This document shows, one piece after another, positions 19,861 to 27,979 of a stretch of DNA of 55,074 nucleotides. Made by a program: the position numbers and the translations under genes. The DNA lies in NCBI GenBank assembly GCA_015060885.1, contig SUXO01000012.1:1-55074 (forward strand). The letters run 5' to 3'. Source of the DNA: Bacteroidales bacterium. Its GTDB lineage: Bacteria; Bacteroidota; Bacteroidia; Bacteroidales; Bacteroidaceae. A model generated the notes under the pieces. That model was not told the DNA's origin. It worked only from the letters and a program-made list of their open reading frames with translations, and searched no databases. Position 1 is the first letter of the stretch; each line of letters starts with the position of its first letter.

Positions 19861-20518
19861 CTTTACTCTCCTTGCTGTTTGAATCTTTGCTTTTCTCTTT
19901 GCAGAACTCCTTCAACCCGCAATTATCGCAATCGGGTGTGCGTGCTTTACACACATACCGGCCGTGCAGAATGAGCCAGTGATGGGCTTTGGGTATAATA
20001 TCTTCGGGGATATATTTAACGAGTTCTTTTTCCACTGCATATGGGGTGGTGCATCGCTTCGGTACAAGCCCTATCCTGTGGCTCACGCGGAATACGTGCG
20101 TGTCCACAGCCATTGCACTCTTGTTGAACACAACAGCCTGAATTACATTGGCGGTCTTTCGTCCAACGCCCGGCAGGGTGGTGAGCTCTTCGAGAGTGCA
20201 GGGCACCTCGCCGCCGAAGTCGCTGCACAGTTTTTGCGCCATACCCACCAGATGCTTGGCCTTGTTGTTGGGGTACGAAATGCTTTTGATGTAGTTGAAA
20301 ACCTCGTCGGGGTGTGCCGCGGCAAGTTCCTGCGGAGTGTCGTAACGTGCAAAAAGGTCGGGTGTGACCATATTCACACGCTTGTCGGTGCACTGCGCCG
20401 AAAGTATCACGGCAATGAGCAACTCGAACGGGGTGGTGTAGTCGAGTTCTGTTTCGGCAATGGGCATCGCCTTCTCAAAATACTCTATCATCAGCCTGTA
20501 TCGCTCCGCAGTTCTCAT
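19826..20518 (-). CDS. nth: Endonuclease III
   Basis: A bifunctional DNA glycosylase and AP lyase for oxidised pyrimidines in base excision repair. 230 residues from ATG at 20518; the frame extends upstream only through a TTG codon, which I reject. The helix-hairpin-helix is LPGVGRKTA with its catalytic lysine, and the catalytic aspartate is in VDTHVFRV. The iron-sulfur loop CX6CX2CX5C is seen near the C-terminus (CKARTPDCDNCGLKEFC). After it there is a lysine/serine-rich tail of about 20 residues, which is longer than usual. It overlaps the Nudix gene by 35 bp. Confidence 0.95.
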   Translation of the reverse strand: MRTAERYRLMIEYFEKAMPIAETELDYTTPFELLIAVILSAQCTDKRVNMVTPDLFARYDTPQELAAAHPDEVFNYIKSISYPNNKAKHLVGMAQKLCSDFGGEVPCTLEELTTLPGVGRKTANVIQAVVFNKSAMAVDTHVFRVSHRIGLVPKRCTTPYAVEKELVKYIPEDIIPKAHHWLILHGRYVCKARTPDCDNCGLKEFCKEKSKDSNSKESKDGKKRDQMENP

Positions 20519-20531
20519 AGCAACAGTTTCT

Positions 20532-21032
20532 TTACAATACAAACTCTCTTATCTCGCAGTTTCCCATAAGGGTTACATCGCGGTGTGTTACACCTTCGAG
20601 CTCGGCCTGCATTATGCGGCACAGAAAACCGTGGCTGAATGCGAGAACCTTTTTCCCGGGGTACTCCTTCTTTACCTTCTCAATGAAGGTGTTTATCCTT
20701 GCCTTCATCGACTCTTCGGTCTCCACCGTTTCGTTCAGCACGGCTCCTTTGATGGGGGTTCCGGCAAGGTTGCCCAAGTCGCGTTCGCGCAACAGAGGCT
20801 CTTTCACGAGTTTGTGTTCAATGCCTTCGAGTGCAATGTTTGCAGTGTCGAGGCAACGTTGCAGGTCGCTGCATAGCACAATGTCGAATGTCATACCGGC
20901 AAGCGTGGGGCGCAACGATGCAGCCTCCTCCTTTCCTTTTGCCGACAGGTGCCCCGGTGTCTGTCCCTGGAAGACACCCCTTGCGTTCTCTTCGGTTTCG
21001 CCGTGGCGTACAAGATATAATGTCGTACTCAT
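20532..21032 (-). CDS. Histidine phosphatase family protein (phosphoglycerate mutase-like)
   Basis: 166 residues from MSTTLYL. The phosphohistidine motif LVRHGETEEN is at the N-terminus (about residues 7-16), the second histidine is in AFSHGF, and CSDLQRC is the usual middle motif. The family dephosphorylates small metabolites; the substrate cannot be told from sequence (alpha-ribazole phosphatase and sugar phosphatase activities are known in it). The frame extends 23 codons upstream, but that part crosses the hairpin at 21051-21078, so the later ATG is preferred. It lies downstream of pheS on the same strand. Confidence 0.88.
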   Translation of the reverse strand: MSTTLYLVRHGETEENARGVFQGQTPGHLSAKGKEEAASLRPTLAGMTFDIVLCSDLQRCLDTANIALEGIEHKLVKEPLLRERDLGNLAGTPIKGAVLNETVETEESMKARINTFIEKVKKEYPGKKVLAFSHGFLCRIMQAELEGVTHRDVTLMGNCEIREFVL

Positions 21033-21050
21033 TTTAATAATATTTAAAGA

Positions 21051-21078
21051 GCCGACAATCGTTCGACTGCCGGCTCCT
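21051..21078 (-). terminator. Hairpin between pheS and the histidine phosphatase gene
   Basis: On the minus strand GAGCCGGCAGTCG pairs with CGATTGTCGGCTC (two G-T pairs), then TTTAAATATT. It could end most pheS transcripts and let a fraction read through. Confidence 0.65.
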
Positions 21079-21084
21079 GTATCT

Positions 21085-22104
21085 TTAATTTGCGTTTTCA
21101 AACAATTTGAGGAACCTCACGTCGTTCTCACTGAACAGTCGCAGGTCCTTTACCTGGTATTTTAGGTTGGTGATACGCTCGATACCCATACCGAATGCGT
21201 AACCCGAATACTCCTTGCTGTCAATGCCGCAAAGTTCGAGTACATTGGGGTCGACCATGCCGCACCCAAGAATTTCAACCCAACCTGTACCCTTGCAGAA
21301 GGGGCAACCCTTACCGCCGCAGATATTGCAGCTGATGTCCATCTCGGCACTGGGCTCGGTGAAGGGGAAGTATGAGGGGCGCAGACGTATTTTCGTATCT
21401 TTGCCGAACATCTCTTGGGCGAAGAGCAGCAACACCTGTTTGAGGTCGGTGAACGAAACGTTCTTGTCGACATACAGGCCCTCCAACTGGTGGAAGAAAC
21501 AGTGGGCACGATAGCTGATGGCTTCGTTACGGTAAACGCGGCCGGGAGCAATGATGCGGATAGGTGGCTTGCTTGTTTCCATTACACGGCTTTGTACACT
21601 GCTGGTGTGTGTGCGGAGAATGATGTCGGGGTGTGCCTCAATGAAGAATGTATCCTGCATGTCGCGTGCGGGGTGGTCATCGGCAAAGTTCATCGACGAG
21701 AATACGTGCCAATCGTCTTCAACTTCAGGGCCGTTGGCGATGGAGAAGCCCAAGCGTGCGAAAATATCCACAATCTCGTTCTTTACAATTGTCAACGGGT
21801 GGCGTGTGCCGAGTGTTGCAGGGTACGAAGGGCGTGTGAGGTCAATCTCGCACTGCTCGTCATCGCCAGTTTCGAGTTTCTCTTTCAATGCGCTCATATG
21901 GTCCTGAATGGCATTTTTAAGCTCGTTCAGTTTCACGCCCACCTCTCTCTTCTGCTCCGCAGGCACTTCGCGGAACTGTGCCATAAGGCTGTTCAAAAGT
22001 CCTTTCTTGCTCAAATATTTAAGGCGCAGGCCCTCCAACTCCTCGGCGTTGGCAGCTGTTGTGCCCTTAATCTCTTCGAGCAACGAATTTATCTGTTCAA
22101 TCAT
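21085..22104 (-). CDS. pheS: Phenylalanyl-tRNA synthetase alpha subunit
   Basis: Charges tRNA-Phe together with PheT, which is not in this window. 339 residues, the normal length. It has the N-terminal coiled-coil arm (about 1-80), class II motif 2 (FHQLEGLYVD, about 210), and motif 3 near the C-terminus (GYAFGMGIER, about 305). CNICGGKGCPFCKGTGW is a cysteine-rich insertion common in this subunit. The lone pheS without adjacent pheT is usual in Bacteroidetes. Confidence 0.98.
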   Translation of the reverse strand: MIEQINSLLEEIKGTTAANAEELEGLRLKYLSKKGLLNSLMAQFREVPAEQKREVGVKLNELKNAIQDHMSALKEKLETGDDEQCEIDLTRPSYPATLGTRHPLTIVKNEIVDIFARLGFSIANGPEVEDDWHVFSSMNFADDHPARDMQDTFFIEAHPDIILRTHTSSVQSRVMETSKPPIRIIAPGRVYRNEAISYRAHCFFHQLEGLYVDKNVSFTDLKQVLLLFAQEMFGKDTKIRLRPSYFPFTEPSAEMDISCNICGGKGCPFCKGTGWVEILGCGMVDPNVLELCGIDSKEYSGYAFGMGIERITNLKYQVKDLRLFSENDVRFLKLFENAN

Positions 22105-22145
22105 ATATCTTTATTTGTTGTTTATACGATAATTCATATCGGCCG

Positions 22146-22177
22146 CAAATGTAGCGGCGGTTTATGTTGCAAAGTTA
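22146..22177 (-). promoter_or_regulatory. Two -7 elements upstream of pheS
   Basis: On the minus strand TACATTTG (22146-22153) and TAACTTTG (22170-22177) both match TAnnTTTG exactly. No well-spaced TTG was found for either. They lie in the 349-bp gap between divergent pheS and the RelA/SpoT homologue; I see no gene in that gap. Confidence 0.5.
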
Positions 22178-22453
22178 ATCAATTATAGCGATATGCGAGC
22201 GAGAAATATAAAGTTTATTTCAATATTTTTAATGGCTGCTGCCGATATTTTCGCGGTTTTGCCGCAATGATACCAATAAATTCAAATTGTAAATCTGCAT
22301 ATCCCTGCCCCTGAAATCGCCAATTGTCCTTTTTTTGAAAAAAAGCGATACAAAAAGGGCGAAAATATTTGTACATTAATAATTTTTCACGAATTTCGCA
22401 AATGCTACAACAAGGTGCAAGGGACTTGGAAGTTCAATTAAAGGTAAAATGCT

Positions 22454-24319
22454 ATGGAATACGTTGAGATTGACAAAAGAGTGGAAGAGCTGCTTTCCAC
22501 ATTGTCGCGTCGTTTGTCGGGCGAGGATATTGCAAGAATAAAGGATGCTTACGAATTTGCCCGTGAGGCACACAAGGAGCAACGCCGCAAGTCGGGAGAA
22601 CCATATATTGTACACCCCATAGCGGTTGCACGCATTGTTGCCGAAGAACTTCGCCTGGGTGCCAATCCCATAATCGCCGCATTCCTGCACGACGTTGTCG
22701 AGGATACTCCCACCACAATAGAGGATATCGAGGCGCGCTATGGAGCCGATGTTGCATTCCTCGTGAATGTGATAACAAAGAAAAAGAAGTTGCAGTACGA
22801 TGCATCGAAGCAGATAGACAACTACAAGCAGATGCTCGACTCCATACATTACGACATCCGAGCCCTTCTCATAAAACTATCCGACCGCCTGCACAACATG
22901 CGCACACTCGACAGTATGCGCCCCGACAAGCAGATGAAGATAGCAGGGGAAACCGATTACTTTTATGCCCCTCTTGCCCATCGCCTCGGTCTTTATCACA
23001 TAAAGCGTGAACTCGAAAATCTCTCTTTCCGTTACCGTTGTCCCCGTGAGTACGACCTCATAGAGCGTCTCCTTGCGCAGGAACAGACACAGAAAGAACA
23101 GGCGCTGGCGCCTTTTATGCAACAAATTGAGGAGATGCTGCAAAAATGCGGAATATATATGGGGCGCACCGAACTGTGTTGCCGTGGCCCATACAACACC
23201 TGGAAGAAGATGCACGCATCGGGTTGCGACTTCCGTCACGTCGAAGGCAAGTTCTATGTGCGCATCATCTACCCCAATACCCATGACTACTCCGAAAAGG
23301 ATATGAGCCTCAAAATATACTCCATGCTCACCGACCGTTTCAAGGAGAAACCCGGCTCCGTTGCCAACTTCATTGATTCGCCCAAAGAGAATGGTTACCA
23401 GAGCTTCCACGTTAAGTTGCTTACTGCCAACGGCACTTGGGAAGAGGTACACATATCATCGGAACGAATGGTGCGCAAATCGCAGTTCGGCTGTGTGGCC
23501 GAAAGCACCGAAACCAACATTACCAATTGGCTCGAAAAGTTCAAACTCCTATTGCAGGATATGGCTCATCACGGCAAGGAGGTTGAATATATGGAGGGTG
23601 TTACCTCTTCGTTCTACAACGACGACATAATGGTCTTCACCCCCAAAGGAAAATGTGTGATACTGCCCACAGGAGCCACCGCACTCGACTTCGCATTTGA
23701 AATACACAGCGAGCTGGGTGCCCACGCACAGTATGCCCGCATAAACGGCACCCTCTGCTCCATAAAGACCGTGCTGAAACGTGGCGATTGTGTCGAGATA
23801 GGGCAGAATGTGAATGTGTCGCCCAAACGCGACTGGCTCGAACACGTGTCGACCTACAAAGCAAAATCGCATCTTAACCGCATCCTCTGCAAGCAACGCA
23901 AACTGCCTTATGAGCGTTGCGAGAACTGCCATCCCTTGCCCGGTGACGAAGTTATTGGCTTTGTCGACCCCGACGGCAGCATAAAGGTCCATCGCCGCGA
24001 TTGTAAATCGGCCATCAGGCTTGCTTCGCAGCGTGGTGACGATATTGTGGCAGTAAACTTTGAGGAGGATGGCGATTTTCTCTACCCCGTAAAGGTGAAT
24101 ATAATAGCGGTGGACCGTTACCACCTGCTCATAGACCTCATCGACTGCATTACCAACAAACTGAAATTGTCGCTCAAACACCTGCACACCGAGTGTCATG
24201 ACGAAATTGTGAACTGCTCCGTAGTCTTCTCGGTACACTCCTCGGCCGAACTGCAAGAGGTAATATCGAGCGTGTCGCAGATTGACGGAGTTGACGAGGT
24301 GAGCCAGCGGATAGAATAA
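22454..24319 (+). CDS. RelA/SpoT family protein, likely (p)ppGpp hydrolase with degenerate synthetase
   Basis: 621 residues, shorter than the usual 730-760 for bifunctional Rel in this group. The HD hydrolase domain is intact: H54, HD at 79-80, ED at 83-84 and D144 in KLSDRLHNMRT. The synthetase domain is eroded. The arginine/lysine motif before the YSIWRKM-like segment reads CCRGPYNTWKKM, and the catalytic aspartate position (YDLFAxR in relatives) is a glycine (VEGKFYVR, about residue 265). The GYQSFH tyrosine and the EVHI glutamate remain. A TGS domain (about 385-445) and a C-terminal ACT domain follow. I infer that it degrades rather than makes the alarmone; a second, bifunctional Rel would be expected elsewhere. 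It is divergent from pheS and transcribed alone. Confidence 0.88.
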   Translation: MEYVEIDKRVEELLSTLSRRLSGEDIARIKDAYEFAREAHKEQRRKSGEPYIVHPIAVARIVAEELRLGANPIIAAFLHDVVEDTPTTIEDIEARYGADVAFLVNVITKKKKLQYDASKQIDNYKQMLDSIHYDIRALLIKLSDRLHNMRTLDSMRPDKQMKIAGETDYFYAPLAHRLGLYHIKRELENLSFRYRCPREYDLIERLLAQEQTQKEQALAPFMQQIEEMLQKCGIYMGRTELCCRGPYNTWKKMHASGCDFRHVEGKFYVRIIYPNTHDYSEKDMSLKIYSMLTDRFKEKPGSVANFIDSPKENGYQSFHVKLLTANGTWEEVHISSERMVRKSQFGCVAESTETNITNWLEKFKLLLQDMAHHGKEVEYMEGVTSSFYNDDIMVFTPKGKCVILPTGATALDFAFEIHSELGAHAQYARINGTLCSIKTVLKRGDCVEIGQNVNVSPKRDWLEHVSTYKAKSHLNRILCKQRKLPYERCENCHPLPGDEVIGFVDPDGSIKVHRRDCKSAIRLASQRGDDIVAVNFEEDGDFLYPVKVNIIAVDRYHLLIDLIDCITNKLKLSLKHLHTECHDEIVNCSVVFSVHSSAELQEVISSVSQIDGVDEVSQRIE

Positions 24320-24351
24320 CGACAGACTATTATTTATTTCATAATTATAAA

Positions 24352-24385
24352 AAGGGCCAGAGCGGATTTTTCTGCTCTGGCCTTA
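24352..24385. terminator. Bidirectional terminator between convergent genes
   Basis: GGCCAGAGC and GCTCTGGCC arms with A-rich and T-containing flanks and a loop of about 10 bases. It serves the rightward RelA/SpoT gene and the leftward leucine-rich protein gene. Confidence 0.75.
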
Positions 24386-24406
24386 ATGTGAAAGACAGAA
24401 GGTTAT

Positions 24407-25789
24407 TTATTCCTTTCCAAGAATAATGTTCACTAATGCCGTAATATCTGCAACATCCACATTCCCGTCTTTGTCAATATCACCATCAAGTCTTTTTTCG
24501 TTGTCTTCTTCCGGTGTTTCGGAATTGAACTCCACAATATTGTCAAAATCTTTCCATCCGTCTGTTAAACTGTATTTCTCCTTTGTACCTGCGGGAACAT
24601 AGAGTGTGCAAGAACTCTTATCTACATATTCGAAAACACTTGTATCTATTGCAAAAAGGTTTTCTGCCGGAATTAACGAGGTGATACTTTTTAGATATAT
24701 ACAATTATTAAAAGCTTCTATGCCGATATTTGTTGTAGTGGCAGGGATTACAAGTTCTTCAAGATTGCAGAGGGCAAAAGCTCCTTTGCCTATTGTCGTC
24801 ACATTTTTACCCATAATTACATTTGAAAGTTTTGTGCAAGCGTGAAAAGCATATTCGCTTATCTCTGTTACTCCATCACCAATAATGACATCGGTTAGTC
24901 CGCTACAAGCATAAAAGGCATTTGGCTTAATTATTGTTACATTTTTCGGTAATTCGATATATGAAAGTTTGCGACAAAATTGAAAAGCGTATTCTCCAAT
25001 ACTTGTTACACTATTGCCAATCTTTATATTTTTAAGAGAATCACAATGTGCAAATGTTTGTATTTCGATATTTGATACTCCGTCACCAATAGTAACATTG
25101 TTGAGATTTGTGCAATCATAGAAACATTGAGTTCCCATTGTCGTTACATTATTAGGTATTTCAATGCTGGTTAATCCTCTACAACCCCAGAATGCATTAT
25201 GTTCAATTGTCGTTACACTATTGGGAATGGTTATTTCTGTTAATCCTGTACAACCGGAGAATGCATTATTGCCAATTGTTGTCAGATTATTACCTAATTG
25301 TACATTTGCAAGCCCTGTACAATTAGTGAATGCTCCTTCTCTTATTGATGTTACGCTGTTTGGGATTTCTATGTTTGTAAGTTTATTACAGAATCTAAAT
25401 GCCATTTTGCCAATGTTTGATACTTTATTGCCGAATGTTATATTTGCCAATTCCGTACAATTCTGAAAAGCACACTCTCCAATATCTTTTATGTTGTCGC
25501 CAATCTTTACGCTTATTATTTTGCAATCAAAAAATGTGTTGGCTTCGATTCCGGTTACAATGTAGTTGGTTCCATTATGGGTAATACTCTCCGGAATATT
25601 TATTGTGCCACTATATTCGTTGGTATATGAGTGGCAATAGCTGCCTTTGTACGTTATAGTTACAGTTTTTGTTGTAGAGTCTGTGATTTTGTAATAAATT
25701 CCATCCTTTTCAAAGTCATGGGCATTTGCAAAGTTGTAGCATAGTAGAGATAATGCAATAAACAATTTTTTTAAAGTAAGAATTTTCAT
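24407..25789 (-). CDS. BspA-type leucine-rich repeat secreted protein with dockerin-type tail
   Basis: 460 residues. The signal peptide runs to about residue 23 (KLFIALSLLCYNFANA). An N-terminal domain of about 60 residues precedes a run of about twelve LRR_5 repeats of 23 residues, each ending like SVTSIGEYAFQFCRKL (about 75-390). Such BspA-like surfaces bind host or bacterial ligands in other Bacteroidales. A linker follows, then a single dockerin-type calcium loop at the C-terminus (DGDIDKDGNVDVADITALVN, about residues 434-453). The same kind of tail ends the large protein at 747-5237. An unusual structured leader precedes the gene (25837-26118). The function is inferred from domains only. 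Confidence 0.88.
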   Translation of the reverse strand: MKILTLKKLFIALSLLCYNFANAHDFEKDGIYYKITDSTTKTVTITYKGSYCHSYTNEYSGTINIPESITHNGTNYIVTGIEANTFFDCKIISVKIGDNIKDIGECAFQNCTELANITFGNKVSNIGKMAFRFCNKLTNIEIPNSVTSIREGAFTNCTGLANVQLGNNLTTIGNNAFSGCTGLTEITIPNSVTTIEHNAFWGCRGLTSIEIPNNVTTMGTQCFYDCTNLNNVTIGDGVSNIEIQTFAHCDSLKNIKIGNSVTSIGEYAFQFCRKLSYIELPKNVTIIKPNAFYACSGLTDVIIGDGVTEISEYAFHACTKLSNVIMGKNVTTIGKGAFALCNLEELVIPATTTNIGIEAFNNCIYLKSITSLIPAENLFAIDTSVFEYVDKSSCTLYVPAGTKEKYSLTDGWKDFDNIVEFNSETPEEDNEKRLDGDIDKDGNVDVADITALVNIILGKE

Positions 25790-25836
25790 AAATATTCTTT
25801 TTTACTCCTTGCAAATCCCCGATAAGGAGTGTGAAT

Positions 25837-26118
25837 AAAAAAAAGCGCAGGGACTGCATCTTTGCCCGTCCTTGCATTCAGAGGCCTTCGCATTGCCCAT
25901 CACCATAAGAACGAGCAACGCAGAGCCTACGCTGTTTATGTATATAACCAATCGCTTTTAAGTTATGTTCCTAAAAGTGTTGTATAAATACATAATCGCA
26001 GGCATCTATCGTTGCTTTGTCTTTTGACGGTGATTGAAAGTTGCGAAGTTTCTAAATGCCAAGAACAAAGCGTTGATAAACGCTTGATATGTCTATCGCT
26101 TTGGTAATTTGTAAAGCG
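25837..26118 (-). ncRNA. Candidate structured RNA or attenuating leader upstream of the leucine-rich protein gene
   Basis: The minus strand has a -7 box TAACTTTG (26125-26132), giving a transcript from about 26118. Two hairpins open it: ATCGCTTT/AAAGCGAT (26095-26120) and AAGCGTT/AACGCTT (26068-26085). A 9-bp hairpin GCGTTGCTC/GGGCAATGC (25890-25921) is braced by AGGC/GCCT (25882-25885 with 25925-25928). A terminator-like stem GCAAGGAC/GTCCCTGC (25847-25875, one mismatch) is followed by eight Ts (25837-25844). The end lies 48 bp before the leucine-rich protein ATG, so it could be a separate small RNA or a leader that stops transcription. I cannot assign it to a known family. Confidence 0.5.
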
Positions 26119-26124
26119 ATGTTA

Positions 26125-26132
26125 CAAAGTTA
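26125..26132 (-). promoter_or_regulatory. -7 element of the candidate leader RNA
   Basis: TAACTTTG on the minus strand matches TAnnTTTG; no TTG was found at the usual distance. It precedes the structured region at 25837-26118. Confidence 0.45.
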
Positions 26133-26161
26133 ATTATATTTTAATATTTGCAGACTTAAAA

Positions 26162-26197
26162 GAATAAAAAAGTTACCGCAGGGTAACTTTTTTATTC
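26162..26197. terminator. Terminator immediately after aroE
   Basis: GAATAAAAAAGTTACC and GGTAACTTTTTTATTC form a 16-bp perfect stem with loop GCAG. It begins at the base next to the aroE stop codon and has T tracts on both strands. Confidence 0.9.
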
Positions 26198-26947
26198 TCA
26201 TCTGTTCCAGATTTCCCACGACGCCAACGCTTGCAGGTGCCACATTTCGTAACCGCTTTTGGTGGCGGCTCCCTGCGCTGCTCCCTTTTGGAGGAAGAGG
26301 GTGTTTTCGGGGTTGTAGACAATGTCGTAGAGCAGGTGTTTTTCGCTCAACAACTCATAGGGTATTGCGGGGCATTGGTCCACACCGTGTCCCACCATAC
26401 CAAGCGGGGTGCAGTTTATTATAAGCGTGTGGGTGTGCATTATCTCTTCGGTTATCTGCTCATAGGCGATGGCATTTTCACCGGCTTTGCGCGAAACGAA
26501 TATATACTCTATGCCCAACTGCGTGAGCGAGTATGCAACAGCCTTCGACACACCGCCGGTGCCCAGAATGAGTGCCTTTGTGTGCTTGCCCTTTACAAGC
26601 GGTTCGAGCGAGCGTGTGAAGCCTATCACATCGCTGTTGTGCCCATAAAGGTGCGGCGTGCCGTCGGCATCGCGTTCCACCTTTACCACATTCACGGCCT
26701 GTATCCCTTCGGCAGCAGGGCTCAACCCTTCGAGGAATTTCATTACCTGCAACTTGTAGGGGATGGTAACGTTGAAACCTTGCAGGGTGGGGTGCTCTTC
26801 AATTATCCTCGGCAGCTCTTCGATACTCTCTATTTCAAATGGTATATATTCGGCGTTTATGCCTTCGTTGGCAAATTTCCTGTTGAAGAATGCAGGCGAA
26901 GCCGACTGCCCAAGAGGGAAACCAATAATACCGTACTCCTTTTTCAT
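26198..26947 (-). CDS. aroE: Shikimate dehydrogenase
   Basis: Reduces 3-dehydroshikimate to shikimate with NADPH in aromatic amino acid synthesis. 249 residues from MKKEYG; the frame extends 14 codons upstream, but those cross a hairpin and lack homology. The substrate site is seen in GFPLGQSASPAFFN (about 8-21) and the catalytic lysine in NVTIPYK (about 64). The nucleotide loop is GTGGVSKAV, and the C-terminal KSGYEMWHLQA segment is typical. It follows purC after 75 bp with a hairpin between them, so it is probably a partly attenuated distal gene. Confidence 0.95.
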   Translation of the reverse strand: MKKEYGIIGFPLGQSASPAFFNRKFANEGINAEYIPFEIESIEELPRIIEEHPTLQGFNVTIPYKLQVMKFLEGLSPAAEGIQAVNVVKVERDADGTPHLYGHNSDVIGFTRSLEPLVKGKHTKALILGTGGVSKAVAYSLTQLGIEYIFVSRKAGENAIAYEQITEEIMHTHTLIINCTPLGMVGHGVDQCPAIPYELLSEKHLLYDIVYNPENTLFLQKGAAQGAATKSGYEMWHLQALASWEIWNR

Positions 26948-26966
26948 AATTGTATCTTTTAATTCA

Positions 26967-26996
26967 AGAGGTTGTGCCTTTACAAGCACAACCTCT
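26967..26996 (-). terminator. Hairpin between purC and aroE
   Basis: AGAGGTTGTGC and GCACAACCTCT form an 11-bp perfect stem with an 8-base loop. The T tract is better on the plus strand, so on the minus strand it may act as a weak terminator or attenuator. Confidence 0.6.
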
Positions 26997-27022
26997 CTTT
27001 TGTTTCATATCTGTCGGGTGCA

Positions 27023-27967
27023 TCAGCAACCGAGGTAATCTTTAATGTTCTGTTTTATGCGGTCGTCTATGTGGTCGGTCTCGCCCTTCACGAAGGGCTT
27101 GCCCACAATGTGCTCGTACAACTCAATGTAACGCTCCGATACGCTGTTTACATATTCGTCGCTCATTTCGGGTACTTGTTCGCCCTCGCGGCCCATAAAG
27201 CCGTTCTCGATGAGCCATTGGCGTACAAACTCTTTCGACAGCTGTTTCTGCGGTTCGCCCTTCTCGAACTTCTCCTGATAGCCTTCGGCATAGAAGTAGC
27301 GTGAGGAGTCGGGTGTGTGAATTTCGTCAATGAGATATATCTTGCCGTCGCGTTTGCCGAACTCATACTTTGTATCGACAAGGATAAGACCCTTCTCGGC
27401 AGCCATCTGTGAGCCGCGCTCAAAGAGTGCGTATGTGTATTTCTCCAACTGCTCGTAATCCTCCTTGCTCACAATTCCTTGTGCAATGATTTCCTCTTTC
27501 GATATGTTCTCGTCGTGTCCTTCATCGGCCTTTGTGGTGGGAGTTATGATGGGGGTGGGGAACTTTTCGTTCTCGCGCATTCCGTCGGGCAGTGTAACAC
27601 CGCAGAGCGAACGGCAACCGTTCTTGTACTCTCTCCATGCGCTGCCGGTGAGGTAACCGCGTATAATCATCTCCACACGGAAGCCTTCGCATTTGAGGCC
27701 CACTGTGACCATAGGGTCGGGAGTGGCAAGTTTCCAGTTTGGTACGATGTCGGCTGTTGCGTCGAGGAAGGTCGCTGCAATCTGGTTAAGGACCTGTCCT
27801 TTGAAGGGTATTCCTTTGGGCAACACCACGTCGAATGCCGAAATACGGTCGGTTGCAACCATAACCAATTTGTCATTGTCTATGTCATATACATCGCGTA
27901 CTTTTCCGTGGTACACACTCTTCTGTTTCTTGAAATGAAATTCGGTGTTTGTCAATGCTTTTGCCAT
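27023..27967 (-). CDS. purC: Phosphoribosylaminoimidazole-succinocarboxamide synthase
   Basis: Joins CAIR and aspartate with ATP to give SAICAR in purine synthesis. 314 residues, the longer form. Motifs in order: GKVRDVYDI (about 21), [12 protein letters not shown] (about 38), RGYLTGSAW (about 103), [10 protein letters not shown] (about 195) and [11 protein letters not shown] (about 214). Nothing is missing. It begins 12 bp after the phoH stop, so it is in one unit with phoH and perhaps the hydrogenase gene. Confidence 0.97.
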   Translation of the reverse strand: MAKALTNTEFHFKKQKSVYHGKVRDVYDIDNDKLVMVATDRISAFDVVLPKGIPFKGQVLNQIAATFLDATADIVPNWKLATPDPMVTVGLKCEGFRVEMIIRGYLTGSAWREYKNGCRSLCGVTLPDGMRENEKFPTPIITPTTKADEGHDENISKEEIIAQGIVSKEDYEQLEKYTYALFERGSQMAAEKGLILVDTKYEFGKRDGKIYLIDEIHTPDSSRYFYAEGYQEKFEKGEPQKQLSKEFVRQWLIENGFMGREGEQVPEMSDEYVNSVSERYIELYEHIVGKPFVKGETDHIDDRIKQNIKDYLGC

Positions 27968-27979
27968 AATTCTTATATT

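Noticed and set aside
20519-20542. TTG start for nth
   Set aside because: The in-frame ATG at 20518 gives the normal N-terminus.
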